A DNA stretch of 64,000 nt from the NCBI RefSeq assembly GCF_009696615.1, contig NZ_VULO01000009.1:62001-126000 (forward strand). Reading direction: 5' to 3'. This DNA comes from Scrofimicrobium canadense (GTDB lineage: Bacteria; Actinomycetota; Actinomycetes; Actinomycetales; Actinomycetaceae). This document shows, in pieces, positions 35,774 through 44,184 of the stretch. Under the pieces are notes generated by a model, which made no database searches, had not been told where the DNA came from, and was given only the letters and a program-made list of their open reading frames with translations. Made by a program: the position numbers and the translations under genes. How positions within the stretch are numbered: the stretch's first letter is position 1; the number at the start of each line of letters is the position of its first letter.

Positions 35774-37125
35774 AATCGTGTCCTCCTCAAAAATCGCTCA
35801 TCAGACGCAGGTACAGATGGTTCGCCGGACGGCTGCCCGTCAAATTCGGCCTCGTCAGGTTCAGTCGGGTCGGGCTCGTCGTTGGTGGTTTGGGCGGCGG
35901 CGTAGGCACCAGCCAACCCGAGCGGGAGCATGTTGCCGTTGATTAGGTAGAGGTCGCCGCCGGCCTCGGGGTCGATGCGGTCGAGGTTTTCCAGTTCGCG
36001 GATGTCATTGGCGGACATCCACCCGTTCTGCCTGGCCACCGCATACCCGTTCATGCGGGAGACGTAGTCGCCGCGCAGCAGCCCTTCGACGTTGAACTTC
36101 ACGAACAAGGACGGCTTCTCGCGGGGGCTGAGCAGGGTTTTGGTGATGGCTTGTTCGAAGCGGATCACCCACGGGTCGAGCGTGTACTTCACGAACTCCA
36201 ACGACTGCTGCTCAATGTTCGAGAACGAGGACTTCTCCAGATCACCGATCATGTGGGGCGGGATGCGAAAGATGCGGGCGATCTCGTTGATCTGAAACTT
36301 GCGGGTTTCCAAGAACTGCGCCTGCTCCGGGGAGACGGAGATCGGCGTGTACTTCATGCCCTCCTCTAGCACCGCGATCTTGTTGCCGTTCCTCGCCCCA
36401 CCGAAGGTGGCCTGCCAGGATTCACGCACTCGGGCGGGGTCTTTGATCGTGCCCGGATGCTCCAACACACCGCCCGGTGCCGCACCGTTGGCGAAAAAGC
36501 TCGCGCCGTAGTCCTCGGTGGCCTGCGCGAGTCCGATGGCGTTCTTTGCCATCGCGATCGGGCTGTAGCCGACCAAGCCGTCGAAGCCCAGGCCGGGAAT
36601 GTGCAACACCTCGTGCGGACTCAGCCGGACGGTTTCGAAGCGGCCTGCCGGTTCATCCCAGGTGCGCTGATACTCGTAATAGAGGCGGCCCTGTTCGTCG
36701 CGTCCGACGGTCATCCGGTTCGGCATCAACGGATACAGGCCAACCACTTCATCCAGCCCGTTGCGCAGGACTTGCGCGAAGGCGTTACCCCACAGCAGCA
36801 GGTGCGTCATGAGGGTTTCACGGAACACGAAGCTGGTCATCTCCGGGTTCGGCTCGTCATGCAGCAGCCGGTAGAGCGGATGGTGGAGCGCCTTCACCTT
36901 CGACCCGTCCGCGCCCTGCCGGTAGACATGCAACGGCAGACCGGCGATCGCCTCAGCGAGGATGCGCACGCACGAGTAGACGGCAGTCATCTGCATCGCG
37001 CTGCGCTCCGTCACCGGACGACCGCTGGTGGTGCCGCCAAAGAAGAAGCTGTAGCCGCCACCAGACAGCGCGTGATCTTCTGCAGGACGTTTCGATTCGC
37101 CGCGCAGCCAGTTACGAAAACCCAT
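35770..37125 (-). CDS. Portal protein, HK97-type
   Basis: 451 residues. Family marks include SAMQMTAVYSCVRILAEAIA, LPLHVYRQGADGSKVKALHH, PLYRLLHDEPNPEMTSFVFR and FQINEIARIFRIPPHMIGDL. The dodecameric portal is the DNA gate at one capsid vertex and docks the terminase. Length is normal. Upstream, between portal and large terminase, a reversed gene has been inserted. Confidence 0.94.
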   Translation of the reverse strand: MGFRNWLRGESKRPAEDHALSGGGYSFFFGGTTSGRPVTERSAMQMTAVYSCVRILAEAIAGLPLHVYRQGADGSKVKALHHPLYRLLHDEPNPEMTSFVFRETLMTHLLLWGNAFAQVLRNGLDEVVGLYPLMPNRMTVGRDEQGRLYYEYQRTWDEPAGRFETVRLSPHEVLHIPGLGFDGLVGYSPIAMAKNAIGLAQATEDYGASFFANGAAPGGVLEHPGTIKDPARVRESWQATFGGARNGNKIAVLEEGMKYTPISVSPEQAQFLETRKFQINEIARIFRIPPHMIGDLEKSSFSNIEQQSLEFVKYTLDPWVIRFEQAITKTLLSPREKPSLFVKFNVEGLLRGDYVSRMNGYAVARQNGWMSANDIRELENLDRIDPEAGGDLYLINGNMLPLGLAGAYAAAQTTNDEPDPTEPDEAEFDGQPSGEPSVPASDERFLRRTRL

Positions 37126-37169
37126 GAGTGTGCTCCTTCGTGGGAAAATGGCACAGAATGGAGGTGCCT

Positions 37170-37532
37170 ATGACTCGCGAGAAGATGAGCGAGGCCGAAG
37201 CTGAACAGCGCTTCGTCGCCATGCTTGAGGCTGACGGGTGGACGGTGACGACCAACAATCCTGATTTCGCTGATGTCATCGCCACTAAGCTGGGCGAGCC
37301 TCGTCTTGTCGCAGAGGTCAAAGGTCACACCGCAGCACCCGGCCTGGATGTGAACACCTTGTACGGCCAGATCCTGAACCGGATGAGTGACCTCAGCGGC
37401 AATACCCGCTACGCGATCGTGGTACCCGAGTCGATTCTGGACAAAGTCGAACGCGTGACGCCAGAATTGCGGGCGATCCTCAAACTGGAGACTTGGGCGG
37501 TGCCCGCCGAGGGCGACCCGTACCAGGCTTGA
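37170..37532 (+). CDS. Reversed cargo gene, possible PD-(D/E)xK nuclease-like protein
   Basis: 120 residues from ATG 37170 with GGAGG five bases upstream. It has EAEQRFVAMLEADGWTVTTN, then NPDFADVIATKLGEPRLVAE and VKG: an Asp followed after ~14 residues by a hydrophobic-Glu-x-Lys, the spacing of restriction-endonuclease-like folds (here D then E-V-K). The rest (LYGQILNRMSDLSGNTRYAI) also fits a small nuclease-fold protein. No activity is known. Plus-strand, it is wedged between portal and large terminase, ending two bases before the terminase stop. Confidence 0.72.
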   Translation: MTREKMSEAEAEQRFVAMLEADGWTVTTNNPDFADVIATKLGEPRLVAEVKGHTAAPGLDVNTLYGQILNRMSDLSGNTRYAIVVPESILDKVERVTPELRAILKLETWAVPAEGDPYQA

Positions 37533-37533
37533 G

Positions 37534-39147
37534 TCACAGCACGAGTAGTCCGCGCTGGTCGTAGACGGAGCCGGCGTGGTGGTCGCCTGCGCGTCGGATG
37601 GCGCGGTCGAGAGCCATGATCGTGGCGACCACGCCGTCGATCTTCTCCGTGGATTTCTGCTTGTCGGGTTTGATGTTCCCGGCCGGGTCGGTACGAACGT
37701 GAATGTTGTCAACCATCCATGACAGAACAGGGTGGCCGCCGTGGGCGAGCTTGCCTTCGAGCGCCAGCTTCATCAACTCCTTGGATGGTGGGGACATGTC
37801 TTTGAAGCCCTGCCCGAAGGGGACGACGGTGAATCCGGCGTCCTCAAGGTTCTGGCTCATTTGGACGGCACCCCACCGGTCGAACGCGATCTCCCGAATA
37901 TCGAACCGGGTGCCGAGTTCTTCGATGAATGCTTCGATCGCCCCGTAATGCACAACGTTCCCTTCGGTCGTCTGCAGGAAGCCCTGTTGGTGCCAGAGGT
38001 CGTAGGGCACGTGGTCACGAGCCACCCTTAGTTTGAGGTTGTCTTCGGGAATCCAGAACCACGGAGCGATCACATACGGCTCGTCACTGGTCTGAGGTGG
38101 GAATACGAGGACGAACGCAGTGATGTCCGTCGTGCTGGCGAGATCGAGGCCGCCGTAGCAAACCCGGCCTTCCAGATCGGACAGGTCTACGGGAGCCGAG
38201 TTGTTGTTCCACACGTGCATGGGCATCCACCGCACCGACTGCTTCACCCACTGGTTCAAACGCAGCTGCCGGAACGTGTTCTCCTCAGCCGGATTCTGCC
38301 TGGCCGAGTTGCACGCGACGCGCACCTTCTCGATCGGCACCGTGATCCCCAGGGATGGGTTGGCTTTCGCCCACACCTTCTCGTCGGTCCAGTCATCCTC
38401 ACGGTCCGCCCCGTAAATCACCGGGTAGAACGTCGGGTCGTGCTTCTTACCCGCGAGGATGTCCTCGGCCTTCCCATGCTGCTCGTAACAAATGCTGTGA
38501 GTATCGGTGCCGGCGGTCGTGATCAGGAAATACAACGGCTGGGTACGCGCATCCCCGGAGCCTTTCGTCATCACGTCGAACAGGGCCCGGTTCGGCTGGG
38601 TGTGGAGCTCGTCGAACACGACCCCGGAAATGTTGAACCCGTGCTTCGAATACGCCTCAGCTGAGAGGACTTGGTAGAAGGAGTTGGTGGGCTTGTAGAT
38701 GATCCGCTTCTGGCTGGCGAGGATCTTCACCCGCTTGGACAAGGCCGGACTCATGCGCACCATGTCGGCCGCGACCTCGAACACGATCGACGCTTGCTGA
38801 CGGTCAGCAGCGCAGCCGTAGACTTCAGCGCGCTCCTCACCATCGCCGCACGTCAACAGCAGCGCGACGGCGGCGGCCAGTTCTGATTTGCCCTGCTTCT
38901 TGGGTATCTCGACGTAGGCGGTGGTGAACTGTCGGTAGCCGTCTTCTTTCACGGTGCCGAACAAGTCCCGGATGATCCGTTCCTGCCAGTCAATGAGCTG
39001 GAAGGGCTTCCCGGACCAGCGACCCTTGGTGTGCTTCAAGGCTTGGATGAACGCGACCGCGAAGTCGGCCTTCCGCTTGTCATAGGTGGAGCCTGCGGCC
39101 ATGAACCTGGTCGGCGTGTAGGTGTCGAGAGTGCGCATCACGCCCAT
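37534..39147 (-). CDS. Terminase large subunit
   Basis: 537 residues. ATPase domain: QFTTAYVEIPKKQGKSELAA holds the deviant Walker A, VVFDELHTQPNRALFDVMTK the Walker B and catalytic Glu, and YFLITTAGTD the coupling motif. Nuclease domain: CYGGLDLASTTDITAFVLVF (first Asp) and later Asp-containing segments. It packages DNA through the portal and cuts concatemers. The small subunit is 4.4 kb away, unusually far, with a methyltransferase, metK and small genes in between. Confidence 0.95.
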   Translation of the reverse strand: MGVMRTLDTYTPTRFMAAGSTYDKRKADFAVAFIQALKHTKGRWSGKPFQLIDWQERIIRDLFGTVKEDGYRQFTTAYVEIPKKQGKSELAAAVALLLTCGDGEERAEVYGCAADRQQASIVFEVAADMVRMSPALSKRVKILASQKRIIYKPTNSFYQVLSAEAYSKHGFNISGVVFDELHTQPNRALFDVMTKGSGDARTQPLYFLITTAGTDTHSICYEQHGKAEDILAGKKHDPTFYPVIYGADREDDWTDEKVWAKANPSLGITVPIEKVRVACNSARQNPAEENTFRQLRLNQWVKQSVRWMPMHVWNNNSAPVDLSDLEGRVCYGGLDLASTTDITAFVLVFPPQTSDEPYVIAPWFWIPEDNLKLRVARDHVPYDLWHQQGFLQTTEGNVVHYGAIEAFIEELGTRFDIREIAFDRWGAVQMSQNLEDAGFTVVPFGQGFKDMSPPSKELMKLALEGKLAHGGHPVLSWMVDNIHVRTDPAGNIKPDKQKSTEKIDGVVATIMALDRAIRRAGDHHAGSVYDQRGLLVL

Positions 39148-39171
39148 CAGGCTCCTTTCAATGCTGGGTGG

Positions 39172-39459
39172 TTAGTTGGTGTGGGCGAAGGCCCAGGCGA
39201 TGGCGTGGCCGGCGTCGGCGAACAGTTCGTCAGCCTCGGCGACCAGGGCGAGTTCGCATTCAATGACGCCTCGGGCGTCTGGCCCCCACCCGGGGATGGG
39301 CTGCTGGGCGAGCTTGTAGACGCGGGCGTCGTTTCCGATCCGGCCTTTGCCCAGGTGCCGGTATGCCGAAGCGAGGACGAAATCTCCGTAGGCGATCACC
39401 GTGCCGTAGCTGTCGGTCGCCATCTGCAGCTGCTCCATCGTGGTCTTTTCGTTGTTCAT
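39172..39459 (-). CDS. Small phage protein of unknown function (95 aa)
   Basis: Start ATG 39459 is chosen for its AAGGAG; an upstream in-frame ATGTACATG (MYMTEQ) is part of a repeated element. The product has TMEQLQMATDSYGTVIAYGD and ends AEADELFADAGHAIAWAFAH. No family recognised. It is the last small gene before the large terminase. Confidence 0.65.
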   Translation of the reverse strand: MNNEKTTMEQLQMATDSYGTVIAYGDFVLASAYRHLGKGRIGNDARVYKLAQQPIPGWGPDARGVIECELALVAEADELFADAGHAIAWAFAHTN

Positions 39460-39491
39460 GACCTTCTCCTTGTCCTCTTGTTCGGTCATGT

Positions 39492-39527
39492 ACATACAGC
39501 CATAGGTGTGCGGACTTATCCAGTCGT
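39492..39527 (-). promoter_or_regulatory. Conserved upstream element, copy A
   Basis: Shares ACATACAGCCATAGG and CTTATCCAGTCGT, in the same order and almost the same spacing, with the element at 40001-40038. It lies 33-68 bp before the 95-aa gene on the minus strand. Candidate promoter or operator. Confidence 0.55.
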
Positions 39528-39588
39528 AAAAGCCCTCATCAGCCCACTATTTTCAAGAGTTTTCGACGCCGCCCTAGGAGCACGGAAA

Positions 39589-39605
39589 CCGCCCGAAGAG
39601 GGCGG
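39589..39605 (-). terminator. Short terminator between small phage genes
   Basis: Minus-strand CCGCCC-TCTTC-GGGCGG followed by TTTCCG, 20 bp after the stop of the 115-aa gene and before upstream element A. Confidence 0.75.
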
Positions 39606-39625
39606 CTCCCACGCTGGTTTCCGGC

Positions 39626-39973
39626 TCAGTTGATGGTCAGGTGCCAGGCAGGGATGAGTCGGCGCTCGCCGGTCACCGGGTCGGCGAAGCGGTCGTTGAC
39701 TTCGGTCATGCCCGTCAAGGTGGATCCCGCGTGGGTGAGCTGCCAGATGATCTCAGTCAGGCCGGTCTGGTTCGCGCTGATCGTGAACTCGCCGATGCCG
39801 TGCTGGCGCAGTTCGTCGAGGATGCCGGACACATCGGAGTCGTAGAGGCCTTCGGCGAAGTCGAGCAGCTCGTTGCCCGCCCGCTGGGTGTTCATGTGGG
39901 CGGTGAGCAGGCTCGTGGACGAGGTTTGGGTGCGGGTCGCGATCTGCTGGTCGAGGTCGTCAATTGTGTTCAT
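39626..39973 (-). CDS. Phage protein of unknown function (115 aa)
   Basis: MNTIDDLDQQIATRTQTSST, then LDELRQHGIGEFTISANQTG and GLTEIIWQLTHAGSTLTGMT, ending VTGERRLIPAWHLTIN. Small alpha/beta protein; similar genes occur in Gram-positive siphoviruses near the terminase but I know no role. The conserved upstream element copy B precedes it. Confidence 0.65.
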   Translation of the reverse strand: MNTIDDLDQQIATRTQTSSTSLLTAHMNTQRAGNELLDFAEGLYDSDVSGILDELRQHGIGEFTISANQTGLTEIIWQLTHAGSTLTGMTEVNDRFADPVTGERRLIPAWHLTIN

Positions 39974-40000
39974 CCCTGGCTCCTATCTGGTTGGCGTGTG

Positions 40001-40038
40001 ACATATACAGCCATAGGGGCGGGTGCTTATCCAGTCGT
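40001..40038 (-). promoter_or_regulatory. Conserved upstream element, copy B
   Basis: Contains ACATATACAGCCATAGG and CTTATCCAGTCGT, matching copy A with a two-base longer spacer. It lies 28-65 bp before the 115-aa gene and overlaps the end of the DUF4314 gene. Confidence 0.55.
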
Positions 40039-40263
40039 TCTTCGCTGATTCTCGAACGGAGAATCAATTGCCTGTTTCGGGAGGGTTTCCCACGCGTCTT
40101 CGCCGGGGATGAGGCCGAGGGTGGAGCCGCAGTCCCAGTCCACGTGCACCGTGCCAGCGTCATCGACGAACATGATGGTTCCCTCATCGCCGGGAGCCAG
40201 GCGCGTGTATGGGTCGGTGGTTGCCACCAGCCGGATTCGCCGCCCTTCCACATTCGCATTCAT
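40027..40263 (-). CDS. DUF4314-domain protein
   Basis: 78 residues from ATG 40263 (MNANVEGRRIRLVATTDPYT). The order RIRLV..TDPYT.L.PGDEGTI, VDDAGTVHVDWDCGSTLGLI, PGEDAW is the DUF4314 pattern, an SH3-like small domain often found in phages and plasmids, function unknown. ATGA overlap with the preceding gene. Confidence 0.82.
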   Translation of the reverse strand: MNANVEGRRIRLVATTDPYTRLAPGDEGTIMFVDDAGTVHVDWDCGSTLGLIPGEDAWETLPKQAIDSPFENQRRTTG

Positions 40264-40925
40264 CGCACAGCCTCCGTTGCGAGCAGCGTTTTCCATGCCG
40301 CGTTACCTTCCAAATTCGCCAGCAGGACTCGGCGCACGTTCTTGTAGCTGTCGCCGATCATGCCGAGGCGCAGCAGCCAGCAGCGCATCGCATACTTGTC
40401 GTTCCCGCCCGTCTCGGCAGGCTTCGCGGACATTCTCGTGGCGACCTTGGCGTGCTCGAAGATCCGGGCGATCAGCACCGTGGCAGCCTCCACAACCTGC
40501 GGGTCGGGCACCTGGTCGAACCAGGGGAATTCGACCATCCCCGCGTCGGCGTCGATGTGCATCGGAGTCGCTGGGATCTGGAGAGCTGTGGCGATGAGCC
40601 GTCCTTTCGCCGCCAAGGTCGCCTCCACCTTCCCGGCGGTTGCCTCGTTCCAGTCGGTGGTTGGGAACACCAACGTCAACCCCAACTCCTGGGCCACCGG
40701 CGTGTCTGCTGGGAATCCGGCCTGCGCGGCGGCTTCAGCTAGGACGGCGCTGTCGGCGGTGCCGGGCAGATGCAGCAGCCAGTCACGATCCAATGTGGCC
40801 TGGCCCATCTGGTAGGCGAACGACGGGGTACCCAAGTACTCGGCATGCGCGCCGAGATGAGTGGCGATGAGCGCGGCGAGCTGTTTGCGGCTTTTCTTCT
40901 GTTTGGCGAACTGGATTGTTGTCAT
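40260..40925 (-). CDS. Phage protein of unknown function (221 aa)
   Basis: Start ATG 40925 (MTTIQFAKQKKSRKQLAALI), six bases after AAAGGAG. The protein is Ala-rich, with a middle QELGLTLVFPTTDWNEATAG and a C-terminal helical part (ATVLIARIFEHAKVATRMSA, CWLLRLGMIGDSYKNVRRVL). I recall similar genes beside DUF4314 genes in phages but no function. An upstream ATGTACATGACC, shared with copy A of the conserved element, occurs at 40970-40981. Confidence 0.65.
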   Translation of the reverse strand: MTTIQFAKQKKSRKQLAALIATHLGAHAEYLGTPSFAYQMGQATLDRDWLLHLPGTADSAVLAEAAAQAGFPADTPVAQELGLTLVFPTTDWNEATAGKVEATLAAKGRLIATALQIPATPMHIDADAGMVEFPWFDQVPDPQVVEAATVLIARIFEHAKVATRMSAKPAETGGNDKYAMRCWLLRLGMIGDSYKNVRRVLLANLEGNAAWKTLLATEAVR

Positions 40926-41020
40926 GACCATCTCCTTTAGTTGTTTCCCCTGGTCGGGGTGATTTTTGGTCATGTACATACACACTCTATTCCGCCTGAA
41001 TAGCAAGCCGTGACAGCCAC

Positions 41021-42271
41021 CTATTTCTTGCCTCGATCTACGACCTTCACCGCATCCAGATACGCGATCTGTTCACCGTCGCGTAGGCAGGTGATTCCGG
41101 CGGCATCCCCGGTGGCCTCGACGTAGCGGCGCAAGATCACGGAGGCGTACTTCTCATCGAGCTCCATGCAGTAGGCGATCCGGTCGGTCGCCTCGCACGC
41201 CATCAGCGTGGAGCCGGAGCCGGCGAATGTGTCGAGCACGATCGCGTTGGATTGGGTGGAGTTCCCGATCGGATACGCCAATAAGTCCAGCGGCTTTGAG
41301 GTCGGATGATCAGCGTTGCGACGGGGCTTATCAAACCGCCAGATGGTGGTTTGTTTCCGGTCGGCGTACCACTTGTGCTTACCCGTCTTTACCCAGCCGT
41401 ACAGGATCGGCTCGTGTTGCCACTGGTACGGGGATCGCCCCAGCACGAGGGAGTCCTTCACCCAGATACAACAGCCCGAGAGCTTGAAGCCTGCGTCTTG
41501 GAAGGCGCGCCGGAAGTTCAGACCTTCGGTGTCGGCGTGGAACACATACGCTGACGCGCCCTTCTCACACACTTCCGCCATCTGGGTAAAGGCGGCGAGC
41601 AGGAACTCGTAGAACGCGTCCGCGCCCATCTTGTCGTTCTTGATCGACAAGCCGTCAGACGATTCAAATGCGACGTTGTACGGCGGGTCCGTGAGCACCA
41701 GGTTGGCGCGCTGGTCGTCCATCAACACCGCGATGTCGTCGGGGTTGGTGGCGTCACCGCAGACGAGCCGGTGCCGACCGATTGTCCACACATCCCCGCG
41801 CTGCACGAACGCGGCGGCCTCCAGGGCGGCTGTCAGATCAAAGTCGTCATCCTTAACATCGTCCTCGTCAAGGGAACCGATGAGCTGGGCGATCTCATCG
41901 TCATCGAGACCCGTCAGTTCCGCGTCGAAATCACTCGCATCGAGGTCAGCAATCAAGAGTGCGAGCTTGTCCTGGTCCCAGTCACCACTGATCTTGTTGA
42001 GCGCAACATTGAGCGCCTTCTCCCGCGTCTCGTCCAGCTCGACAACGACACAGTCGACAGTGGTGTGGTCGAGGTCTTCGAGGATTTTGAGGCGCTGGTG
42101 GCCGCCGACGACATGCCCGGTGGTCTTGTTCCAGATGACAGGTTCGACGTATCCGAACTCCGTCAGCGACCGCTTGAGTTTCTCGTAGTCGGGGTCGCCG
42201 GGCTTCAGATCCTTGCGGGGGTTGTAGACAGCGGGCGTGAGGTCAGCGATGGGTAGCTGTTCGATGCGCAT
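41021..42271 (-). CDS. ParB-like nuclease domain fused to DNA methyltransferase
   Basis: 416 residues from ATG 42271. The N-terminal ~130 residues are ParB/sulfiredoxin-like: PIADLTPAVYNPRKDLKPGD, VGGHQRLKILEDL. The C-terminal part is a DNA amino-methyltransferase: LVLTDPPYNVAFESSDGLSI (catalytic DPPY) precedes DTFAGSGSTLMACEATDR (SAM site), the beta-class order, with WRFDKPRRNADHPTSKPLDL in between. It would methylate adenine-N6 or cytosine-N4, probably to protect phage DNA. The start lies inside the metK end (29-bp overlap), so it is coupled to SAM synthesis. Specificity is unknown. Confidence 0.92.
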   Translation of the reverse strand: MRIEQLPIADLTPAVYNPRKDLKPGDPDYEKLKRSLTEFGYVEPVIWNKTTGHVVGGHQRLKILEDLDHTTVDCVVVELDETREKALNVALNKISGDWDQDKLALLIADLDASDFDAELTGLDDDEIAQLIGSLDEDDVKDDDFDLTAALEAAAFVQRGDVWTIGRHRLVCGDATNPDDIAVLMDDQRANLVLTDPPYNVAFESSDGLSIKNDKMGADAFYEFLLAAFTQMAEVCEKGASAYVFHADTEGLNFRRAFQDAGFKLSGCCIWVKDSLVLGRSPYQWQHEPILYGWVKTGKHKWYADRKQTTIWRFDKPRRNADHPTSKPLDLLAYPIGNSTQSNAIVLDTFAGSGSTLMACEATDRIAYCMELDEKYASVILRRYVEATGDAAGITCLRDGEQIAYLDAVKVVDRGKK

Positions 42272-43433
42272 GCGTTTCCACCGCCTTCCCCAGCTCGCGC
42301 TCGTAGCGCCAGGTTTGTTCCCAGCGCGTCCAGTCCCTGCCCATGTGCCCGTAGACCGCCAGATCCCGGTAGCGGGGTGTGCACAGGGCGAGGGCGTCGA
42401 TAATCCCCGCCGGCCGCAGGGGGAACACATCGCGTGCAGCTGCGGTCAAGATGTGGTCGGCGTATTCGCCCGTGCCGAGCGTGTCCACGCTGAAGGCGAC
42501 CGGATCAGCCTTCCCAATCGCATAGCTGATCGCGACTTGGCATTCAGCAGCCAGCCCGGCGTCGACGATCGTGCGAGCGATCAGGCGCGCCATGTAGGCC
42601 GCAGACCGGTCGACCTTGGAGGGGTCTTTCCCGGAGAACGCGCCCCCACCATGCGGGGCAAGCCCGCCGTAGGTGTCGACCATGAGCTTCCGACCCGTCA
42701 ACCCGATGTCCGCGCGAGGACCTCCCTCGACGAACCTGCCCGACGGATTCACAAACACCTCCGTGTCACCGTCCACAGGCAGATAGCGCTGGCAGGCCGG
42801 AGCCACAATCAGCGACTCGACCTCGCGGGTGAGCGCTTCCAGATCCTTGCCCGCCTCGTGCTGGACAGACACGATCACGGTGGCGATGGCTACGGGTGTG
42901 CCGGTGTCGTCGTAGCGCACCGAGACCTGTGCTTTCCCGTCCGGTTTGATCCCCGTGATAGTGCCGTCGGTGCGGGCGGTGTCGAGACGCTTGCAGATGT
43001 GGTGTGCCAAGACGAGCGGCAGCGGAAGCCGTTCGGGAGTCTCGACAGTGGCGTAGCCGTAGACGGTGCCCTGATCACCCGCCCCCTGCAGCGCGAACGC
43101 CGAGCTGTCGCCTGCGCGTGCCTCCAGGGAGGTGGACACTCCCGCGTTGATGTCGCCGGATTGTCGGCGCGTCCACACGTAGATCAGAAACCCGAGCGGA
43201 CTGTAACCGGCTTTCGCGAGGCCGGTGCGCACCGACTCCCGAATACGCGGGCGGTGGTCGGTGGTAATCTCGCCGGTGACAATGATCCGCCTGCCTGCGG
43301 CCATCACCTCCACCGCCACCCGGGCAGCCTTGTCCTCCCAGAGGATGTCGTCGAGGATCTGGTCGGCGATCTGGTCGCACAGCTTGTCCGGATGACCAGC
43401 ACACACGGACTCGGCAGTACGGACAGTAGACAT
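42243..43433 (-). CDS. metK: S-adenosylmethionine synthetase (phage-borne)
   Basis: 396 residues from ATG 43433. Complete MetK: SVCAGHPDKLCDQIADQILD (N-terminal active site), the signature GAGDQG, then GPRADIGLTGRKLMVDTYGG and GGGAFSGKDPSKVDRSAAYM. It makes SAM from methionine and ATP. Core motifs are intact, so it is likely active. It is inside the prophage directly before, and overlapping, a DNA methyltransferase gene, which suggests it secures SAM for phage DNA methylation. A terminator separates it from the small terminase upstream. Confidence 0.94.
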   Translation of the reverse strand: MSTVRTAESVCAGHPDKLCDQIADQILDDILWEDKAARVAVEVMAAGRRIIVTGEITTDHRPRIRESVRTGLAKAGYSPLGFLIYVWTRRQSGDINAGVSTSLEARAGDSSAFALQGAGDQGTVYGYATVETPERLPLPLVLAHHICKRLDTARTDGTITGIKPDGKAQVSVRYDDTGTPVAIATVIVSVQHEAGKDLEALTREVESLIVAPACQRYLPVDGDTEVFVNPSGRFVEGGPRADIGLTGRKLMVDTYGGLAPHGGGAFSGKDPSKVDRSAAYMARLIARTIVDAGLAAECQVAISYAIGKADPVAFSVDTLGTGEYADHILTAAARDVFPLRPAGIIDALALCTPRYRDLAVYGHMGRDWTRWEQTWRYERELGKAVETHAHRTATHR

Positions 43434-43472
43434 GGGTGAACTCGCTTCCACGAAACACAGGGGGAAAGAACA

Positions 43473-43500
43473 GCGCCCACCCCGAATTGGGGGCAGGCGC
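43473..43500 (-). terminator. Terminator between small terminase and metK
   Basis: Minus-strand stem GCGCCTGCCCCC / GGGGTGGGCGC with loop AATTC, followed by TGTTCTTT. It lies 22 bp after the terminase small subunit stop. Confidence 0.75.
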
Positions 43501-43521
43501 AACGAACAGGGGCTGGGCTGG

Positions 43522-44094
43522 TTAGGAGCGGGCCTTCAGCAGCTGCTCCATCACCTCGTCACCGGGCGTGGCACCCGCATAGTCGCTCGTGCAGGTGGCG
43601 CGCACGATCTCGTAAATCTCGTACCAATACACATTCGCCTGCTTCCCGAACGACTGCGACATGGCGACGAACGGGGACGCGATGGCGGCACCTGTGGTGG
43701 GGTGTTTGCCGAGCAGGCCGAACTTGGAGATCGCCTGCTCGCACTGCACATAGCGGGCGAAGGCCTGCGCGTACGACTCAATCAACCTTGGTGCCACGAA
43801 CTGCGAACAGCCGCGCTGATCAAGCCACTGCCAGGTTTCCCGGTAGACGATGTCAGCGCCCAGCGGTTTGCCGTCGCGCTGAACCTCGGATAGGTAGTCG
43901 GACGGTTCGGGCATGGTCTCCCCGGCGAGCACCGCACCGGCACCGATGTCGCCGCCCTCAAAGTCGAACGGTTCGTTCAGTGGGTCCTCCAGGCGGGTGG
44001 CGGGCCGTCCGGCGGCGAGCTTCTCGTTCAGCGGATCAGGTTTCGCTCCTGCTCTGACGCGGCGGCCGCCCCGGTTGGTGCCGTCCTTGGCCAT
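43522..44094 (-). CDS. Terminase small subunit, P27 family
   Basis: 190 residues. After a basic N-terminus (NRGGRRVRAGAKPDPLNEKL) come YRETWQWLDQRGCSQFVAPR, LIESYAQAFARYVQCEQAIS and KHPTTGAAIASPFVAMSQSF, the standard P27 pattern. It recognises the packaging site. GGAG-type ribosome site precedes ATG 44094. A plus-strand gene begins 90 bp upstream in the opposite direction. Confidence 0.9.
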   Translation of the reverse strand: MAKDGTNRGGRRVRAGAKPDPLNEKLAAGRPATRLEDPLNEPFDFEGGDIGAGAVLAGETMPEPSDYLSEVQRDGKPLGADIVYRETWQWLDQRGCSQFVAPRLIESYAQAFARYVQCEQAISKFGLLGKHPTTGAAIASPFVAMSQSFGKQANVYWYEIYEIVRATCTSDYAGATPGDEVMEQLLKARS

Positions 44095-44184
44095 GGATTA
44101 CCTCCTTCTCTAGGCCAGTGGCCCGGGTATGGAGGCCAGGAGTGGGAACCCCGCTATCGGTCGTAACCGTTCGATAATGGGGAT

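Noticed and set aside
34865-35905. Long plus-strand open frame opposite the protease and portal genes
   Set aside because: It is an antisense shadow: GC-rich codon bias opens it, the residues are His/Arg/Val/Gly repeats without domain character, and the minus-strand genes are firmly identified.
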